From the NCBI GenBank assembly GCA_963921935.1, contig OY998177.1:104399015-104463014 (forward strand): DNA of 64,000 nucleotides. Reading direction: 5' to 3'. The translations under genes and the position numbers were made by a program. Each line of letters begins with the position of its first letter. The stretch's first letter is position 1. The DNA comes from Galeruca laticollis (taxonomy: Eukaryota > Arthropoda > Insecta > Coleoptera > Chrysomelidae). Below the pieces are notes generated by a model. That model saw only the letters and a program-made list of their open reading frames with translations, ran no database searches and had not been told where the DNA came from. Positions 12,125-22,675 of this stretch are shown here, in pieces.

Positions 12125-12489
12125 TCGCTTGGTGTATAATATACTAATTGTTTACTAATATGATACATTAAGACAGCTAAAAGATGCGGATTGAATGAAA
12201 CGGAACCAATTATCATATAATTCTAAATAACTCTTAGTATTAAATGCAAATCTCATATCTAATAAACGTTATCTACCATTTACATATAGAATAAAATTCA
12301 ACGTCTAATATCGAAATAATGAATTTTGAATAAAATGGCTACGTCTATTGACAGTTGCTAAGTGGTTGCTAGGGAAGCCGAGCGATTTACTTTACAGCCG
12401 TGCGTTTTGTTTTACCGTGCGTAATAGACGTGTTACATTGATTTCCGACTGTGTGTTTTTGACTACTTACAGGGGTGGTCGTAGGTAAA
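12125..12489. other. Non-coding part of piggyBac 2
   Basis: AT-rich, with a CCGTGCGTTTTGTTTTACCGTGCGTAA motif near 12401 that resembles the hairpin at 8.8 kb. Confidence 0.4.
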
Positions 12490-14467
12490 TTATTTTTCGG
12501 CATCACAGGTAACACAACAACGTGCACGATGTTCGTTGTAAAATGCTCGGTGACAGGTGCTACAATTAAGTGACGTCATTCTACGTTTTTTGGATGGACA
12601 AATGTAACAAGTAGTACGTTTAGATGCATTGGGTTCCTCTCGACTCTCTGGTGGGGGAATTGCGATTATTTCTGAAATCATACGTGAGTGAGCGTTGCAA
12701 AGTTGGAACGTTTATGCGTCGCTCTTACCAAGGTCTTGTCAGTTGCTCAGAAAGTTGTATTATGAAATCTTTTCTTGAGATTATTTTCTTTCCATTTTAT
12801 TGTAAATTAGTATTGAAAATAATGCAAGAATTTATACATTCAATCGTAAGCATTTCATAAAACATGCATACTGGCCACCTTCGTGTTTTTCTGGAACAAC
12901 TTCTACTTCCACACATTAGGTCAAATGTATCTATCCCGCCTTTGGTTTTATTATAGAATAATATTATTTCTGGCTTTCCAGTATCCGGGCAGATAGTTGA
13001 TTCTTCATGCATTATAGATAGAAGAAAAACGCTTTTATTTCTTTTAGGTTTGTATGAAACTAGTGTTTTTTCTCTATCGTAACAAAAAATTGAGTTTCCC
13101 ACCTCTCTGTTTTTCAGATTGATCATTTCAGGAGGCACTTCACGTTTATTGTGTCTCGTAGTGCCAACTATTGTCATGTTGTATGGTGGCTTTAGAAGCT
13201 GGTCCGCAAGATTTACCGAAGTGAACCAATTGTCCATTGTTATGTTGCGATTACTTCCGTGGAGACTTTCAGTCAACTTCTTGACATAATATTCTCCTAA
13301 CGGTACTCCGTTGGTGTCTGTATTCTTCCCAAGATAAGGTTCAGCAGCAAACATGTATTTTGTTCCCAGATCACAACACATTACGATATTTATTCCTTAT
13401 TTAGAGGGCTTATTAGTAATATACATCCTATATGGGCAGCGTCCTCTGAATGCCAATAACTGCTCGTTAATAGTTATATAACTGCCAGGTTTATATAAGC
13501 GATTACAATCTAGAATAAACTCATTCCAGATATCTTGAATAGGTGCAAAACGGTCTAGTTGTGTTCTTTCAACACGTGTAGTTTTGTCATTGAACCGCAG
13601 ATTATCTAATAAAAATTCAAATCTCTAACGGCTTAGTGTTGATCTGTGAATAGACCCGGATTTTTTGTAATCAAACATTTCTCTGGTGGCTAAATGGTTG
13701 TCCTTTTGAACTGCTACAAATATTAGAAGGCCAACAAAAGCATGTAATTCTTCTGGACTAGTACTGGAAATAGTGGATTTGGACACTTTGTAGTTTTCAG
13801 ATTTAGTTCCTATCTCTGTATTGGTATGGATCATATGTTTTTCAAAAATAGAATCCTTCAGCAAACAATGGAAAACATCCAATGGCGTCTGAGCTTTCCG
13901 TGTATCTCCTACAGATCCTTGCATTATATGTACAATATTTCGTTATGAAATTCGTTTGCTGCTGTTGGTAACAGAAGTACTCCAACGGTTGCCATTCTTA
14001 CCCCCAAGACTTTTTCCCAATTTGGCACTTGTCTGATGTTTAGAAATCGAATCGTTTCCTAAGTCATTTTCCATGTCATAACTTTCATCTTCTAAGACAT
14101 TTTATAAATCTGTTTCTTCCAAGTTTTGAGATTGATTATTTTCTATTGGAGTTTCAGTCTCGTCATCATCAATAGAGTAATTTATTTTTCGAGTTTCTAA
14201 TCATGAATTAGAGGATACTGGTACACTATGTTTATATCTTTTTCGCCGCATGATTTGACTTTGGTCAGAATCTGTGCTTGTTGCATCGGATACACCGGAT
14301 TCATATTCTGATTCAGAGGGACTAAAATAATTCTCCAAGTTATCTTCATTTTCGGAACCGCTAGCTTCTAATTCTTCGTCATCTGAGAAGTTAAGAGACA
14401 CCACCAATGATTCTAACTCATTATCTGTTAATGGTCTTGTATCTTCCAAACGTTTTCGCTTTGACAT
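12490..14467 (-). pseudogene. piggyBac transposase 2 (decayed)
   Basis: The acidic N-terminus begins MSKRKRLEDTRPLTDNELESL (14467). Later blocks include SPEELHAFVGLLIFVAVQKDNH, then YITINEQLLAFRGRCPYRMY (about 13480-13420), ITMDNWFTSVNLADQLL, KGGIDTFDLMCGSRSCSRKTRRWP and a C-terminal CYICPSKKRR...CSTCHRAFYNEH...C zinc domain. The first catalytic Asp of the DDD triad (family DEQ) is Asn here (NEQ). Stops occur at 13382-13384 and elsewhere, and the N-terminal third is frameshifted. The protein is therefore dead twice over, by sequence breaks and by loss of a catalytic residue. Confidence 0.8.
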
Positions 14468-14758
14468 TTTATTTCAAATGAACCTATCAGAAAATTAAAG
14501 TATATAAATGTTCCAACATAACAGTAACGTAAATACTAACCTTTCGTAATAATTACGAGTCGATGCTTTAAACGCACGTACACACTCAACTAATCGCCAC
14601 TACAGACTACAAGAACTGGTTGTTGTACCCACAGATGTTGTACCGACTAATGAAGCTAGACGAGGCGTCAGAATATTGTGACTTATACACAGTTGCCAAA
14701 TCCTAAAACGCACTACAGCATTCGTAAATTTTACGAATGGTTAGTATTCTAGGGTTAA

Positions 14759-15489
14759 AATCTTTTTTATTGTTTGTTTTTTCTTTCGTCAAGTCTCAAA
14801 TTTTCCTCTTTGTCATTTAATGTTTACCACCATCGTCGTATACAGTTTTCAATTCCTTGTATCAGCTTTCTTCCATGTTAGTGCAATTATTTCCATTTCC
14901 TTGCCAAATTTGATTAAAAATATTCTAAAACAATCAGCCATTCGATAAATGGTTTAACGCCAATTATCACCTGCCGTTCCTCAATCTTTTATTATCGTCT
15001 TCTTTGCCTAACGATCGACTTAATTTGTTATCGAGTTTGTTATCGGAAAAAGTCATAAAGAGAACGAACCGACCTTTTATGATTGATTCAAATTACTTCA
15101 TTGTCTAATGCCTATACATCCTTCCGGCTAATTGGCTATAAAGACTGGGCCTTTTCCCAAAAGGAGCATAAATACCACTTTATCATTCAATTAAAGGCGA
15201 ATTTTATTCTACTCTAGTGGTCTGGAAACACTTTTTAATTGCCGTGGCGCAGAACCGCCTTCAGTATACTCGATAAAAATTTATTGCAAGGAATTCTCAA
15301 ATATAATTAAAAAATAATGTTTTTATCAGATTTTATCAGTGTGATTTTGTTGTCTGTATTATGCAATTAATATTAATATAATCTTTTTTCTTCAAGCGTA
15401 TAATAATAACTATATTACTTTAGGCAACACATACCGTAGAAATATTCTATTATTTTACTAGTAAAATAATGAGTTTTCCTGATTTGACT
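14759..15489. other. Internal spacer of the long-TIR element
   Basis: No open frame or repeat recognised. CTAGTAAAATAA recurs twice next to the inner edge of the right TIR. Confidence 0.4.
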
Positions 15490-16471
15490 AGTAAAATAAA
15501 CGGCTTTAAAGATTAAAACTAACTTTTCCGCATCTGTGGCCCTGAACAATATTCTATCTTAAAATTGTCACTTGCATACACTTCGGGGGATGTATCATGC
15601 TAACAAACTGAAATTTCTCCAAAAATAACCAAAAATTACATATCTGTATTTATAGGACTCACTGTACTCACTCTAGTCAGCTGAAAATTAATAAGATACA
15701 TCTGTGAGACACCTTGAACAATATTCAATCATAAAATTGGTCACTTATATACACCCTGGAGGCTGGATCGTGCTAACAAACTGACAATTCTCCACAAATG
15801 AGACAAATTTGGTACTCCAAGTACCACAGCACCCATTGTACTGGCGATAGTGAGCTGAATATCAATAGGGTTCGTCTTTAAGACGCTCTGAATAATATCC
15901 AATCATGAAGTTGGTCACTTGTATATACTCCGGAGGCTGTATCGTGCTAACAAACTGAAATTTCTCCAAAAATGACAAAAATATCGTACTTAAAGTACTA
16001 TAGCACCTGTAATACTGGTTCTGGTGAGCTGAAAATCAATAGGGTTCAACTGTGAGATGTCCTGAATAATATTCAATCATAAAATTCGTAACTTGTTGAA
16101 ATCCGGAGGCTATATCGTGCTAACAAACTGAAATTTCTCAAAAATGACAAAATGTCGTACTTCAAGTACCATAGCACCCGTTGGACTGGCTCTGGTGAGC
16201 TGAAAATCCAGAGTTCATCTGTGAGATGTCCTTAACAATATTCAATCATAAAATTGGTGAATCGTTGCATTCCGGTGTCTGTATCGTGCTAACAAGACAT
16301 GTGGTCGACGACAACGACGACGACGACATACACACAGGATTTTTTTTCTAAAAACCGTTTTTTCGTGTTGTTGTTGATGGGAAACGTAAAAATAACTCAA
16401 AAAAAAATTTCAAATTTCCAACTTTTTTGGGGTACACTCGCATATTAGATAGGTTGGGCGGAATAGTAAAA
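15490..16471 (-). repeat. Right TIR with ~200-bp subrepeats
   Basis: This is the reverse complement of the 7245-8178 array, with the same inner boundary (CCACAGATGCGGAAAAGTTAGTTTTAATCTTTAAA) and the same outer terminus. Confidence 0.85.
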
Positions 16472-16771
16472 TATCTACCCTGTTGTCATGTGCTGAGCCT
16501 GGAAATCCCACAAATAAATTTGTTGTTAATTCAGTGGCTGTACCAATTGCTTGCAATTTGATACTGTGATCAGAATTTTTATCCATATAACTTTCCTGTT
16601 GATTTTCATGAGCTTTAAACCTTATATTCGTTCCATCAATAGCACCAATGACTCCTGAAACAAGTGTAAATTATGATGTTATTTTTCAAAGTTTGTAACA
16701 TTACCTGAAAAACCGCACCTCTCTTCAAACTGATTTACGATAGTCACTATTTCCTTAGGTGTTGGTCAACA
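16472..16771 (-). pseudogene. PIF/Harbinger transposase fragment
   Basis: Two exons on the minus strand are joined by a 50-bp GT-AG intron (16655-16704). Exon 1 encodes PKEIVTIVNQFEERCGFS; exon 2 encodes VIGAIDGTNIRFKAHENQ, then YMDKNSDHSIKLQAI, then GFPGSAHDNRV. GAIDGT, HSI-LQ and GxPGSxHDxRV are hallmark blocks of the DDE_Tnp_4 domain of PIF/Harbinger transposases, and the first catalytic Asp (AIDG) is present. Both ends are missing. The C-terminal side is cut by the end of the long-TIR element at 16471, and the N-terminal side stops at the TTAA border of piggyBac 3. Confidence 0.85.
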
Positions 16772-16795
16772 TATATAAATGTTCATTAGTGTTAA

Positions 16796-18980
16796 CCCTT
16801 TCGGACGCAGCGTCCACTGCAGTGTACAAAATTTTCACACCTTGTATATAAGTAATAAAAAATATTTAAAGCTCACAACATTTCGTTCACTGCAATGTAC
16901 ACATGCATATAATACGTTAGAATCGCGGATGACGTCTCTGATTGACTACCAAATTTTATTCCCGCCAATGTTCAGTCATTGTTTGGATGCAGCGGTAGTA
17001 AGCAAAACACGGGTGTGCAGTTTAGGTTAGAAAACGTTGTAAATAAACAAAATTGACCGGAATTAGTGATAATTCGTAAGTATATAAATAATTATTAGTT
17101 TTTATTACAACTAACCATTTGCAGTAACATATTATTGATAAATATTATTGTTTTCATTAGAACGTCCACTGGGATGGACAAAAATCTTTTAGGTCAATAG
17201 TTTATTCTTTTTTTCAGTTTATGATGAGTAGTAGAAAAAAATATGTGACCGAAGACGAACTGCTAAAATTATTAGAAAATGATGATCTCTCCGATATTGA
17301 ACTACTATCTGATGAGGACGATGGATGGGAATGGGAAAGTATGGAAGATGGGAGGCGTTCAGAGGAAGACGAAGATTCTGAAAATGAGCCGGACTTAGGT
17401 AAAGATTTAAATGTTTTTAGATGTCCAAACGGTAAGCGTTTATGAAACAAGGCAAATTAGATGGGCGACACCGCACAGTCAAAACGTGATTGATCTTCCA
17501 GAACCTATAAAAATATTTGAGAGATATATTCTAAGCTATATATTTTCAGAAATGTTTGATAAAACTAATTTATATGTAAATCAGAAGCAACTCTCCAAAT
17601 TTATACCTACAGATGCTGCAGAGTTAAAAAAACTTGTAGGTATTCACATTATAATGGGTAACTTGAACTTACCGAGAATAAGAATGTATTGGGATAATTC
17701 AGTAGGAATTCCTATAATAAAACATAACATGACACTAAAACGGTTTTCAAAATTGCGACAAAGTATTCACTTGGTTGACATTACTGCTAGAGAAGATGGA
17801 AATTCAGACAGATTATGGAAAGTCAGACCACTCTACGATTGCATACGAAGCAGGTGTCTTGAACTTTTATTAGAAACTAATCTTTGCATAGATGAACAAA
17901 TCATTCCTTTTAAAGGACAAATCAACATCAAGCAATACATAAAAAACAAACCAAAAAAATGGGGTGTTAAAATATATATATTGGCAAGTCAAAGCGGATT
18001 AGTCCATGATTTTCTCATTTATCAAGGATCAACAACTGAAACAAAGCCTGAATGGAAGAGTTTAGGGTGAAGTGATAGCGTTGTCATGCATCTTGCACAA
18101 AAAATCGGATCTCCAAATCACGGACTTTATTTTGATAATTATTTCAGTAGTTATCAGTTGTTCCAATATCTAAATAAGAAATCTATATTTGCAATAGGAA
18201 CTGTTAGGCTAAACAGATTCAGTAATCCACCGTTACCTTCTGACAAAGTAATGAAACAAGAGGGAAGACGTTCCTGTTATACTGCAGTTAGCGAAGATGG
18301 AGTGGTAATCACGAAATAGTATGATAACAAGCCAGTCATCGTTGCATCTAATTATATTGAACTGAAAAAAAATATATTGAAGTGAACCGACCTGAGTGTG
18401 CGAAAATCTACAATAACAACATGGGAGGCGTAGATAAAGTAGATTTTTTACTAAGTTTAAACTGTTCCCATATAAGATCTAAAAAGTGGACCCTGAGACT
18501 AATAATCCACGCTATAGATTAAGCTTTAGTAAACGCTTGGCTTGAGTACCGCCAACAAGCTGAAATGTTAGGAGTTCCAAAAAAAAGACACTGGATCTGC
18601 TGGGATTCCGAGAAAATATCGGAGAGTACTTAATTTTACATAGAGAACTCCCGAAACGTGGACGACCTTCTCAAGGCAATACTTCACTGCAACAGAAAAA
18701 GGTTGAAACAAAACCTCTGAATGAATTTAGATTTGATGGCTATGACCATCTTCCAGAATATGACGAAAAGAAGGAAGCCGCACGTTGTAAATTAGAAGAA
18801 TGTACAAAAAAAACTCATACTTTTTGTATTAAGTGTAAAGTTCATTTATGTTTCGTTAAGGGACGGAAAATTGGTTTTTAAAATTTCACAATAAATAATA
18901 TTACTTTGTGATTTTGTCAAATTTATTTCATATTCAAATATGTCCTTATGTCGGTTTTGTCCATTCTAATGGACGTGAAA
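16796..18980 (+). mobile_element. piggyBac element 3 (right end unclear)
   Basis: TTAA at 16792-16795 is followed by CCCTTTCGGACGCAGCGTCCACTGCAGTGTACAAAATTTTCAC. The right side carries an inverted subterminal match (TTTTGTCCATTCTAATGGACGTGAAAATTTTTG, about 18956-18988), but a terminal CCC..TTAA is not visible before the Penelope-like element starts. The right end is probably lost. Confidence 0.7.
17221..18880 (+). pseudogene. piggyBac transposase 3 (decayed)
   Basis: An acidic N-terminus (17221-17445) is followed by a +1 shift into the frame at 17411-18070. This frame holds KLVGIHIIMGNLNLPRIRMYW and the first catalytic Asp in LCIDEQIIPFKGQ. The same frame resumes after TGA (18068-18070) with the second Asp in LYFDNYFSSYQLF. 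The third Asp is in NMGGVDKVDFLLSLN near 18420. Further stops follow (18317-18319, 18382, 18521) and a Cys-rich tail, CKLEECTKK...FCIKCKVHLCF, can still be read near 18785-18850. At least two frameshifts and several stops make it non-functional. Confidence 0.8.
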
Positions 18981-19009
18981 ATTTTTGAAAATGTGAAATA
19001 TACATATAT

Positions 19010-19877
19010 ATATAGGAGATAGTCTTTGCCGACTAATTAGGTATAAAACCACGAATACTGGGGTAACGGCAAGTTAATTAAAGAAAACTCTTGTTACTGT
19101 TTTTCTTCCAAGCTTTCGGAAACGTTTATTTCCATTATCAAGGATAAGTAAATTGAGATTGTTATAAATTGGTGAATATAATTATATTTGAATTTTAAAA
19201 AAAAAAATTTTTCAATCATAAATCATTTTGACATTTTGACAGATTCATGAATGTAAACATTTTCTTTATATGCTAAAATGTTTTTGAAAACAAAAGAAGA
19301 AAATTGGTTATATTAGTAATATAGGTTAATAGTTATTCAAATATTCTTCTTTTATTATATAAAATTCAACCTCAAATTATTATAGATGTCATCATGTCAT
19401 CTTAATAATTTAAAAGTATTGAAAAACATTTTTAAAATCATTTACGTAGAATAAAATTATTTCTAGAAATCATCAAATAAGAATTTGAAATTTAGTTATT
19501 TTTATTATCAATTGTTAGTAGATAATAATAAATATCACTCAGATTATTATGGTCACTTTTTTTGTTGATAGTATTAGGTTCTTGAAATATATGAGCCATT
19601 TCTAAGAAAAGTCTTTTTTTGGTATTTGGTTGTATGTCCAAAATATTAACAGATTCAAAATTCATAAAGTGATCATTATCAATTACATGTTCAGATAAAG
19701 CACATCTTTCAGGATGTAACTTACAATCGCTCTTATGGAGACTTATACGGTTCTTTAATTTCTGACCAGTGTGACCAACATATTTTTTATCACAATTTTT
19801 GCATGGAATAGAATATATTACATTTGAAAGATTAAGAATTGAAGTTTTGTCTTTCAAATTAGTGAAAATAGATTTTA
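19010..19877 (-). mobile_element. Penelope-like element, 5'-truncated
   Basis: The coding part (19877-19492) ends in a GIY-YIG nuclease. The 3' non-coding end contains CTTCCAAGCTTTCGGAAACG...ATTATCAAGGATAAG, a hallmark of Penelope-like elements. The 5' end stops abruptly inside the subrepeat array at about 19877, so reverse transcriptase is absent. Confidence 0.75.
19492..19877 (-). pseudogene. GIY-YIG endonuclease domain of Penelope-like element
   Basis: SNVIYSIPCKNCDKKYVGHT followed by GQKLKNRISLHKSD matches the GIY-YIG core: hydrophobic-Y at YSI, then YVG, with a downstream Arg and His. An SEHVIDNDHFMNFESV block comes next. The CxxC pair between the two halves is typical of Penelope-like nucleases. 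The open frame extends upstream into the inserted-into repeat, but those residues are not part of the protein. Only the C-terminal domain remains. Confidence 0.8.
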
Positions 19878-20184
19878 TGCTAACAAACCGAAATTTATCC
19901 AAAAATAACCAAAAATGTAGTTTATCTGGATTCATAGGACCCGCTGTACTGAAAGTACTAGTCAACTGAAAATCAATAGGGTACATCAGTGAGACACCCT
20001 GAAAAATATCCAATTACAAAATTGGTCACATGTATACACTCCGGCGGCTGTATCGTGCTAACAAATCGAAATTTCTTCAAAGAGTACCAAGAATGTGACA
20101 CTTCAGGTACATTAGCACCCGCTGTACTAGCTCTGGTGAACTAAAAATCAATAAGGTTCGTCTCTTAGACGCCTTGAACAATAT
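19878..20184 (-). repeat. Third copy of ~200-bp subrepeat array (part 1)
   Basis: The same units as 15490-16471, in the same orientation (ATCGTGCTAACAAA..GAAATTTCT, AAAATCAATAGGGTTC). Interrupted at 20184 by the LTR retrotransposon and continued at 30781. Confidence 0.85.
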
Positions 20185-21830
20185 TGTAATAAACACGAGA
20201 TATGACACAAGTTCTAAAAACACCCTATATAGATAATTTCTTTTAATTCAAAATCGTTATCAAATTTACCGACCTCAAATAAATTAAAACATTTAAACAA
20301 AACAAGGCTAACACTATAGAATTTCGTTTTTTAATTCAAAATAGTTATTAATTATCGACCTCAACCAAAGGAAAATATACAAACAAAACAAAGGTTAACA
20401 CAATATTAGATATCACGAACAGGTCAGTTTGGTAAACCACGAAATAAACAAATATGAATAATTAACCTTCATTGAAGGTGAATTACGGAAATAAATATGG
20501 AAAAAATATTAGGAAAAGGGACAGTCAGTCCGTCAGTCAGTCGGTGAGATAGGTATTATCTCTCCCCTGGTGAGGCAAGTCTGAGTCTTGACGGACCCTC
20601 ACCCTCAAAAAGTAATAGTGTGAATATTTATGTGACCTGTGGGATTTTCAAAACGTAAGTTTTTTTAAAGTTCAAATTCATTTATTATATTGAATATTGG
20701 TTTGTGTTATTATATTTTTTTTTTTCTCTTTGACTAAATCGGGTAACCCAAGAAAGTTAAGGGACTCTACAAGGTGTTCAGTCATATCGAGTGTTCTTAT
20801 ACATCAGCGCCCTTCATCTACCGCTAAGGCCCAAGAGTATAGGGGCATTTTATCTAGTTATATTCAGAGATTTTTTTTTGTGCATATTATCTCTTTATCA
20901 TCTAATTAGTTTAATCAAACTACGTAGATATAACTACATTTGGCTCGATACTATACCTAATTCGACATTAGAGGTCTTTTCCACTATATGTAATCTTTTT
21001 TAGAGTTATTTACGTTACACTAGGGATTTTAGTCAAACATATTGATATTCTCCGTTGCACTGGAGATCCATAAGTTAAAACCATTTCAGAGATATTTTAT
21101 ATTGTACACTTGAGAATTTTAGTTAAATCCTAGATCATAGAGTTTGGTAGACGTTTATACTAGAAATAGAGGTCATAGTTCAGGTACCGCTAATTCTAGT
21201 TTACTTTCGGAGGTTATTTGACACAGTTTTGTTTTTTTTTGTAATATATTGTTATCATATGCTCTAACCATTCAATTATCTCAATCCTCACCATCCCCAT
21301 ACCCGTCAAATAGGTCGGACCAGCTAACCCTGCACTACGAACTCGGGCTTGGCACACTGTATAAGCCCAAGGGGCCCCACGACGTCTTCGACCGCTCGAG
21401 CCCGGAACAACCCCCCTTCCTCGAGGAAATTCCGCAGGGATAATCCCGGGTTCTATAATTTTTTTTTGTGCCATCAGGCACTGGTGACAGCAGCTGTACA
21501 GTTAGAGAAAAAAAGAGACGATAGATAGAGTTACTACACTGGTAACAGAGAACTACTATATACATTACCCCAGATATAGGATACTACTAGGAACTATAGG
21601 ATAATACCGATTCGATACAATACAAGTTATTACACTGGTGACAGCGATTATTATCTTTGGTAGCTACATAGTGGTGTTTATTAGATTGGTGACAGCCTGG
21701 GATATCAGCAACATCGGCTGAGTTTATCACGGCTTCACCATAAGAACGAAAAAGAAAATACCCATTTATTAGAGTGGTGACATCAGTAAATAATAGGGAT
21801 TATAGTGATACAATAATCGCATATCATTAG
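20185..21830 (+). repeat. 5' LTR (long form)
   Basis: Starts TGTAATAAACACGAG and ends ATATCATTAG. It appears identical to the 3' LTR over the shared parts I compared by eye, but carries 774 extra bases (20649-21422). An oligo-T and splice-donor-like CAAAACGTAAGTTTTTTT begins the extra block. Confidence 0.85.
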
Positions 21831-21832
21831 AG

Positions 21833-21844
21833 TGGTGACAGCGG
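21833..21844 (+). promoter_or_regulatory. Probable tRNA primer-binding site
   Basis: TGGTGACAGCGG begins 2 bp after the 5' LTR, the expected place and form (TGG start) for minus-strand priming. The same motif recurs at 21881 and, degenerate, inside the LTR. Confidence 0.6.
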
Positions 21845-22675
21845 TGGGATATCTATCTATCTAATCGTATATCATTAGAGTGGTGACAGCGGTGCTCCAG
21901 ATACTGAGTCCGTACAGCAGAGGTTAACAAGAGGGGAAGTCCTGGCAATAATCCTTTTTTTTTTCTTTTCTTCTCTATCCCAATTAAACTACCCATTTCA
22001 GGCATCGTAGAAGCCCAAAAGGTAGGAGGAGATAGTTACATTCAATTACATTAATTAAGGCCGTGTAAATTTCACCTACATAATTTACATTTGATACATA
22101 CGTTATTTTTAATTTCATATTCATATCATAAAATAAATATTGCGACATAGGTCTAATCAAAACTAATATATAACCAAAGTGATATAATTTCAATCAGATA
22201 TATCTGCTTACTCAGTTATTCTATTTATTACAAACGAACGTTGAATCCAAATCTATTTTAATACATAAACATTTAGACAACGGATGAAAAACAGCAAATA
22301 TACAGGTGAGGAATTCGCAAAGTCAGCAACAAGCTTCCGAAAAAGACAAAAATAGCAATATAAAATATAGTACGGAGGAAAGCTGCACGTTTGAGAAATA
22401 TAAAATGTTTACAGGCAATTTGGTTATACTTTCACTAACGAACGGACTATTCTCTAAATGAACTAGACATTAACGATTTGAGAAAAGGTGTTAGGAAATA
22501 TTCACGCTTTAAACGCAAAATAATAAGTTAAATTAAATTTGGTTCAGGGCTAGTTAAAGTGAATAATACCGATTCTTATATATTACAATATTAATAATTA
22601 TTTGTCTTTATTTTCCCAACTATCCATTTCAAAACCATCTAGGTAAGTAACACTCGCGCCAGCTAATAAAACAAC
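21845..22675 (+). other. Retrotransposon 5' leader
   Basis: Non-coding leader between the primer site and gag. It contains a 48-bp direct duplication (TCATTAGAGTGGTGACAGCGGTG at about 21824 and 21872). Confidence 0.6.

Larger units (their letters stand above)
8611..14754 (-). mobile_element. piggyBac element 2 (outer)
   Basis: TTAA at 8607-8610 and at 14755-14758 flank termini TCCTAGAAT and, inverted, CCCTAGAAT. Both subtermini repeat ACTAACCATTCGTAA followed by a palindrome TTCGTAA..TTACGAA. This matches the known piggyBac TTAA target duplication and CCC-starting ends. A second piggyBac (9208-12120) is inserted near its 3' side, so this copy is the older of the two. Confidence 0.85.
7245..16471. 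mobile_element. 9.2-kb element with long subrepeat TIRs
   Basis: The left end TTACTTTTCCGCC.AACCTATCTAATATG is mirrored by CATATTAGATAGGTTGGGCGGAATAGTAA at the right end. Homology continues inward for about 0.93 kb (7245-8178 and 15490-16471), including a GTCGTCG-rich block and ~200-bp subrepeats. No transposase belonging to these termini is visible; the only coding material inside is nested piggyBac. The insertion cuts a Harbinger transposase at its right border. Exact target duplication is unclear (TA or TTA is possible). Confidence 0.8.

Noticed and set aside
21249..21443. 64-aa frame inside the extra LTR block
   Set aside because: No signature and located in LTR-specific DNA; probably chance.
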